Shown here: one piece after another, positions 61,301-64,000 of the stretch
Layout of the letters: every line of letters begins with the position of its first letter
Numbering within the stretch: position 1 is the first letter of the stretch
NCBI GenBank assembly: GCA_025330725.1
Contig: JAIWND010000017.1
Span: forward strand, 669,322 to 733,321
DNA from: Chlamydoabsidia padenii
Taxonomy: Eukaryota; Mucoromycota; Mucoromycetes; Mucorales; Cunninghamellaceae
Length of the DNA: 64,000 nt
Direction of reading: 5' to 3'
Made by a program: the position numbers and the translations under genes
The notes under the pieces: generated by a model
Told to the model about the DNA's origin: nothing
The model's input: only the letters and a program-made list of their open reading frames with translations
Databases searched by the model: none

Positions 61301-61732
61301 ATGTAGCCCTGGATGACAGTATAGATATCATGACGCATGCCTTGGTCAATACTGAATTCTTCATACTTTTTTTCGGCGGCCACAGAAGCATCACGGACGT
61401 CAGCGTCTGGAGAGATTTGACTGAGAGAGGCCAACAAAGAGATTTTGCCTAAATAGAAAAGGGTTAGTCCAACACTATAGATACATCTCCCCCCCACCCA
61501 CCCTTGTAGACAATAAAGAGGATGAATAGTAAAACTTACCAGACAAGGAGTTTTCAATCTTGACCAAAGGCACCACGATGTTTTCATAAGTTTGTTCTTC
61601 GGGCTTCAACGAGGCAATAGCATTATTCACCAAGAGGTCTTCATCCATGATTTCTTGGTTGATACGATGGATATCTTCAGCATTGATGGTAAAGTCCAAG
61701 CTTGGAGGAGGAGCTACTTGAGTATGAGTCAT
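58305..61732 (-). CDS. PRD1: M3 metallopeptidase (saccharolysin/thimet oligopeptidase-like)
   Basis: A gene with many short exons (about 15) from 61732 to 58305. The protein starts [20 protein letters not shown] and ends [14 protein letters not shown]. Seen in order: the helical M3 N-terminal region ([20 protein letters not shown]), [60 protein letters not shown], then [41 protein letters not shown], and the zinc motif HELGH followed by [33 protein letters not shown]. These oligopeptidases degrade short peptides in cytosol or intermembrane space. No targeting sequence is evident, so cytosolic is likely. Exons of 17 nt (61014-61030), 8 nt (60768-60775) and 12 nt (60684-60695) are needed to keep the conserved sequence. 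An intron (59285-59363) splits HEL from GH. Confidence 0.94.
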
Positions 61733-62021
61733 GTTAAAGTTGATGTAAAGGAAGTAAAAAAGTGGGGAAGAGAGGCAAAAAAAATCAAATTAGGTTATTT
61801 ATTCCAGACGCGCGTTATAGGCGGTTATCTAATGTAATCGGCGCTTGAATTTACCAGACGGAAGAGAGCCAGGAACGACACAAATCTACATATTTGATTA
61901 TGCCCACAGTAGTACAAGAGGATAAGAATACAGTATGTAATACATTTTATTTAAAAAAGATAAAAACATATAGAAGATGAGGGGTGTGGGAGTAATATAT
62001 TTTAAAAGCTACAGTATTCTA

Positions 62022-62977
62022 TTAAAATCCACCAGAAGAACCCACTTGTTGATGATCGTCGGTCGCTGCTGCCGCAATGATCCGATCAATTTCAGAGTGG
62101 CGTTCGTTAGTCTTGATTTTAGTCTGTTCCTTGTTATATAAGTGTCGTAACAAAAGAGTGCTTGCAATCGTGAGAGTCCCAAGAGAAGCCAACACCACAA
62201 ACATATACAGGTTGGAGTAATAGATCACATCATCCACATCATCCAGGGACCGTAGCAATGCCACCCGAACCACGAATTCACTGATCAGACCCACCGCCCA
62301 GATCCCAGTCAATAACCGGAAGAAGGCACGAAAGGTTAACCAAGCATCCCAAAACCAATCCCAATGTTGCCGTACAGTGTTGTTATCGTCGTAAGTGATA
62401 GATCCAGACATGGCAATTTGTCGGGCTACATAGTACATGAAGGGTCGCAGTTTATGGTGTCTGATTTGAATAGGAAGAAGGGTTATCAGCAGTATAAACC
62501 CCATTGCCAAGGTCATGGTAGATTCCCGAAGTAAATAGAGTTTCGGATCCGATTTCAAAGACGCCAAAAGTGCAGAAACAATAAATCCCACCAGAGTCAA
62601 TACACCAGTCATGTCCACCTCATGTTTGTGCAACCTAAAGAGGGATATTAAAAGGAGGTGAGTATAAACTGCTACATTCATTCTATTCAAAAAAAAACAT
62701 ACCATTTTACAGCCACTATCAAGGCAGCTGGCACACCTGCTAACAAAAGAGAAGTCAAAGGAGACAAAAATAGTCGAAAGACATAATACAGTATGAGAGG
62801 CAAGACCAATTCCAAAAGCATGTGAAGAAGAATGTTGGCGAATGCCTGGAGGATGGTTCGTCTATTCGGGACAGATGATTGCATAAAAGTGGGAACCCTT
62901 GTTACTGTGGTATGTCGAGACTGTTTTGTTCCCAACAAAGGTGTGGTTGACGTTGGTGCACTCGTTCCGTTCACCAT
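62022..62977 (-). CDS. VC0807-like multispan membrane protein
   Basis: Two exons (62977-62703 and 62634-62022) give 295 aa. A short polar N-terminus is followed by about six hydrophobic segments, including ILLHMLLELVLPLILYYVFR, PLTSLLLAGVPAALIVAVKW, MTGVLTLVGFIVSALLASLK, STMTLAMGFILLITLLPIQI, a cluster around FFRLLTGIWAVGLISEFVVR, and YMFVVLASLGTLTIASTLLL. The order and the LLPI..RP.MYY.ARQ motif resemble a fungal family linked to bacterial VC0807-type proteins of unknown function. The C-terminus is cytosol-type and charged (NKEQTKIKTNERHSEIDRII). A TTTTTAAACGCCGCC box lies about 105 bp upstream. Confidence 0.8.
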
Positions 62978-64000
62978 GTTGAATCAGTGGTATCAGAGTA
63001 AGGTATGAATAAGTAAAAGAGAAGAGGACAAAGGGCAATGACAAGGGAAAAAAAAAAGAAAAAAAAATATTAACCTTCGATTTTTAAACGCCGCCAATCG
63101 CACCTCAGAGATTTCTTTTCTTCTTCCGCATTATACAAAAAAAGAAGTACACATTTATCCATGGGACACTTTTTTTTTTTTTTTTTTTTTTTTTTTTGGA
63201 AAGCCAAAACTTGGGTGAAGACCGACAAAAGTCTATGTCATATCGTTGGACCATTGTGAAAATATGACATAGGGCCGTCTGCTCAGTTGTTTTCTACTTG
63301 GGGCGACAGAATCCAAATCTTGTGCGGTGGAAAATTTTCAACAGTTTGCCGTTGTCTTGCCTTGGTAGTGAAGTGACTGATATTAACATCTCCTCCTGTG
63401 GGTAAACTGAATGAAATCAAGATGGAGTTGGAAAGGTAACAAAAGGGTGACTCACGAGGACCTTGGTGGATATATTCGCCATTCCATCTCTCGCTTTGAT
63501 GGTTATCTCCTGGATCATTATTTAGTTTAGACTATATGATATGATTTACACCCAATAAACGTTTTTTTAATACTTGCATAAAGATTGTCAAATATTACCT
63601 ACGAACATGCGTATACATTGACAATAAGTAACTGGAGATACATGGATATAGATTATTTATAGCCCCTTCTACTCCACTCAGTTATAACATTTAGAATAGA
63701 TCTGTTTAAACAACATTGTAATCTGAATCAATTTAAAGTACTCAACAATCTTCATCCGGAGGGTCAAATCATGCATCATGCATTGGTCAGGTTAATATAA
63801 AAAGAATTTACAAATAAATGTTTTATTAATGCAAACAAACAAAAAAAAAGAAGGAGAGGTCAACTAATCTGGATATACAATAACAACTAGGTAAAAAAAA
63901 AAAAAAAAGTAACAGTTTGTACTTTATTAATGAGATTGGAAGGAATACACACGATAGAATCCCTTCTTGTTAGGTAAGACGATGGTCCATTAAAGTAATA
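62978..64000. other. Right-end intergenic
   Basis: This 1.0 kb stretch has no supported gene. It holds the recurrent box TTTTTAAACGCCGCC at about 63081-63095, a poly-T run at about 63171-63197, a perfect 11-bp inverted repeat (63233-63243 with 63262-63272), AATCATGCATCATGCAT near 63767, and AT-rich sequence with an AATAAA-like signal near 63552 that may belong to a gene beyond the window. Confidence 0.5.

Overview
This is nuclear DNA of a filamentous fungus, most likely an early-diverging one (Mucoromycota, probably Mucorales; inference). The genes are interrupted by many short introns of about 46-100 nt with GTAAGT-like donors and CTAAC-like branch points. Intergenic DNA is AT-rich and full of poly-A/T tracts, several proteins carry polyglutamine runs, and the gene set includes a long RNA-dependent RNA polymerase, a GPI-anchored GH9-family protein, a class III-type chitinase and a Myb/SANT-like DNA-binding protein. 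No prokaryotic operon, CRISPR array, rRNA or convincing tRNA is visible. I joined exons by hand; coordinates give the CDS span, and exon sums were checked to be multiples of three for most genes.

Layout. 1-10 kb: YSC84/LSB3-type SH3 protein (5' end cut off), an ACAD10/11-like acyl-CoA dehydrogenase, a GH9-family protein on the minus strand, and ribosome-biogenesis factor UTP14. 10-23 kb: RNA-dependent RNA polymerase, a one-finger C2H2 protein, a Myb/SANT-like protein, a Ser/Ala-rich GPI-anchored protein, a tentative tiny spliced gene and a reticulon. 23-34 kb: long-form tRNase Z, an MTA/SAH-deaminase-like amidohydrolase, the branched-chain 2-oxoacid dehydrogenase E1-beta subunit and aldose 1-epimerase. 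33-46 kb: a WD40 protein, a coiled-coil protein, the divergent respiratory pair COX13/NDUFB7, and a giant sacsin-like GHKL ATPase-fold protein. 46-64 kb: GH18 chitinase, lumazine synthase, mitochondrial ATP synthase beta, a small secreted eight-cysteine peptide, a FUN14 protein, a SMYD-type SET/MYND protein, a repeat-rich gap, an M3 metallopeptidase and a VC0807-like membrane protein.

Functional themes. Four genes serve mitochondrial energy metabolism (COX13, NDUFB7, ATP2, E1-beta), and FUN14, tRNase Z and the acyl-CoA dehydrogenase may also be mitochondrial. RNA biology is represented by UTP14, tRNase Z and the RdRP. Neighbours are otherwise unrelated in function, as expected for fungal housekeeping chromatin.

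The most striking unexplained signal is a short recurring box, consensus GCGGG(A)TTTGAAA or GCGGCGTTTAAA, found in either orientation about 50-170 bp upstream of most start codons here. It is often accompanied by a second box, TGCATGAAT. Other points of note are a three-copy tandem repeat of about 235 bp, three related hairpin-like repeats behind the amidohydrolase, microexons of 8, 11, 12 and 17 nt, two GC-AG introns in adjacent genes, and a GH9 protein lacking the usual catalytic aspartates.
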